NCBI GenBank assembly: GCA_009760855.2
Contig: WPIO01000028.1
Span: 4,643,501 to 4,707,500, forward strand
Reading direction: 5' to 3'
Source: Cristatella mucedo
Lineage: Eukaryota; Bryozoa; Phylactolaemata; Cristatellidae
DNA length: 64,000 nt
Below the pieces are notes generated by a model. The model was not told the origin of the DNA. It made no database searches and worked only from the letters and a program-made list of their open reading frames with translations. Each line of letters opens with the position of its first letter. Position 1 is the stretch's first letter. This document shows positions 63,909 through 64,000 of this stretch, one piece after another. A program made the translations under genes and the position numbers.

Positions 63909-64000
63909 CCCTGTAATAAGGAGAATCGCTTTGTGTGACATTGACTGAGAGCTCGTGTCGCAGCCCTGATCCCGTGCAAGCTGCTCTGCGTCACTGCCCC

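Overview
This window is nuclear DNA from an animal, most likely an invertebrate that I cannot place to phylum. The evidence is spliced protein-coding genes with GT-AG introns, CpG-rich promoter-like islands, a eukaryotic tRNA gene, and a very dense load of LINE, SINE, DNA-transposon and LTR-retrotransposon copies. Overall base composition is moderate in GC, with GC-rich islands near 13.6-14.4, 44.1-44.6, 47.9-48.5 and 53.9-55.4 kb. Most long open frames in the window are transposon remnants or low-complexity repeats.

Real genes. (1) Two exons (3497-3623 and 6164-6987, + strand) give the C-terminal four fifths of an arylacetamide deacetylase / neutral cholesterol ester hydrolase-like serine esterase. 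Its 5' exon or exons are not visible. (2) A complete calcineurin B gene (regulatory subunit of the Ca2+/calmodulin phosphatase) lies on the + strand in six coding exons between 14224 and 33687. The exons join in frame to 170 codons plus stop with four intact EF-hands. The first coding exon holds only the initiator ATG, and the introns (0.5, 8.0, 4.6, 2.9 and 2.9 kb) are packed with repeats. (3) A tRNA-Thr(CGT) gene lies at 57559-57630. Possible first exons of unknown genes are seen at 9951-10013 and 48436-48459.

Mobile DNA. A complete Ty3/Gypsy-type LTR retrotransposon lies on the - strand at 49537-53889. It has 355-bp LTRs differing at 2 positions, a 5-bp target duplication CAAGC, a canonical A AAA AAC frameshift site between gag and pol, and a reverse transcriptase that has lost its YxDD box. 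LINE-A, an L2/CR1-like family with an (ATT)n tail and a conserved 3' hairpin, occurs in more than 20 pieces, some nested. LINE-B (tail of ACATT/ACAT units) has at least five copies and LINE-C has an inverted pair at 58.0-61.6 kb. Two tRNA-headed SINE families are scattered throughout; the tail of SINE-1 resembles the LINE-A 3' end. DNA transposons are represented by two hAT transposase relics, a Helitron helicase fragment, a deleted pogo/Tigger-like element with TA duplications, and a short hAT MITE at 35327-35504 that closely resembles the SPIN/URR1 family known from vertebrates.

Layout: 0-3.4 kb hAT relic and AT palindrome; 3.5-7.0 kb esterase gene with a Helitron fragment in its intron; 7-13.6 kb LINE debris; 13.6-33.7 kb calcineurin B; 34-47 kb repeats including the SPIN-like MITE; 47.4-48.5 kb pogo-like element and CpG island; 49.5-53.9 kb LTR element; 54-57.6 kb GC-rich DNA, second hAT relic and tRNA; 58-64 kb LINE pieces and a large purine minisatellite.
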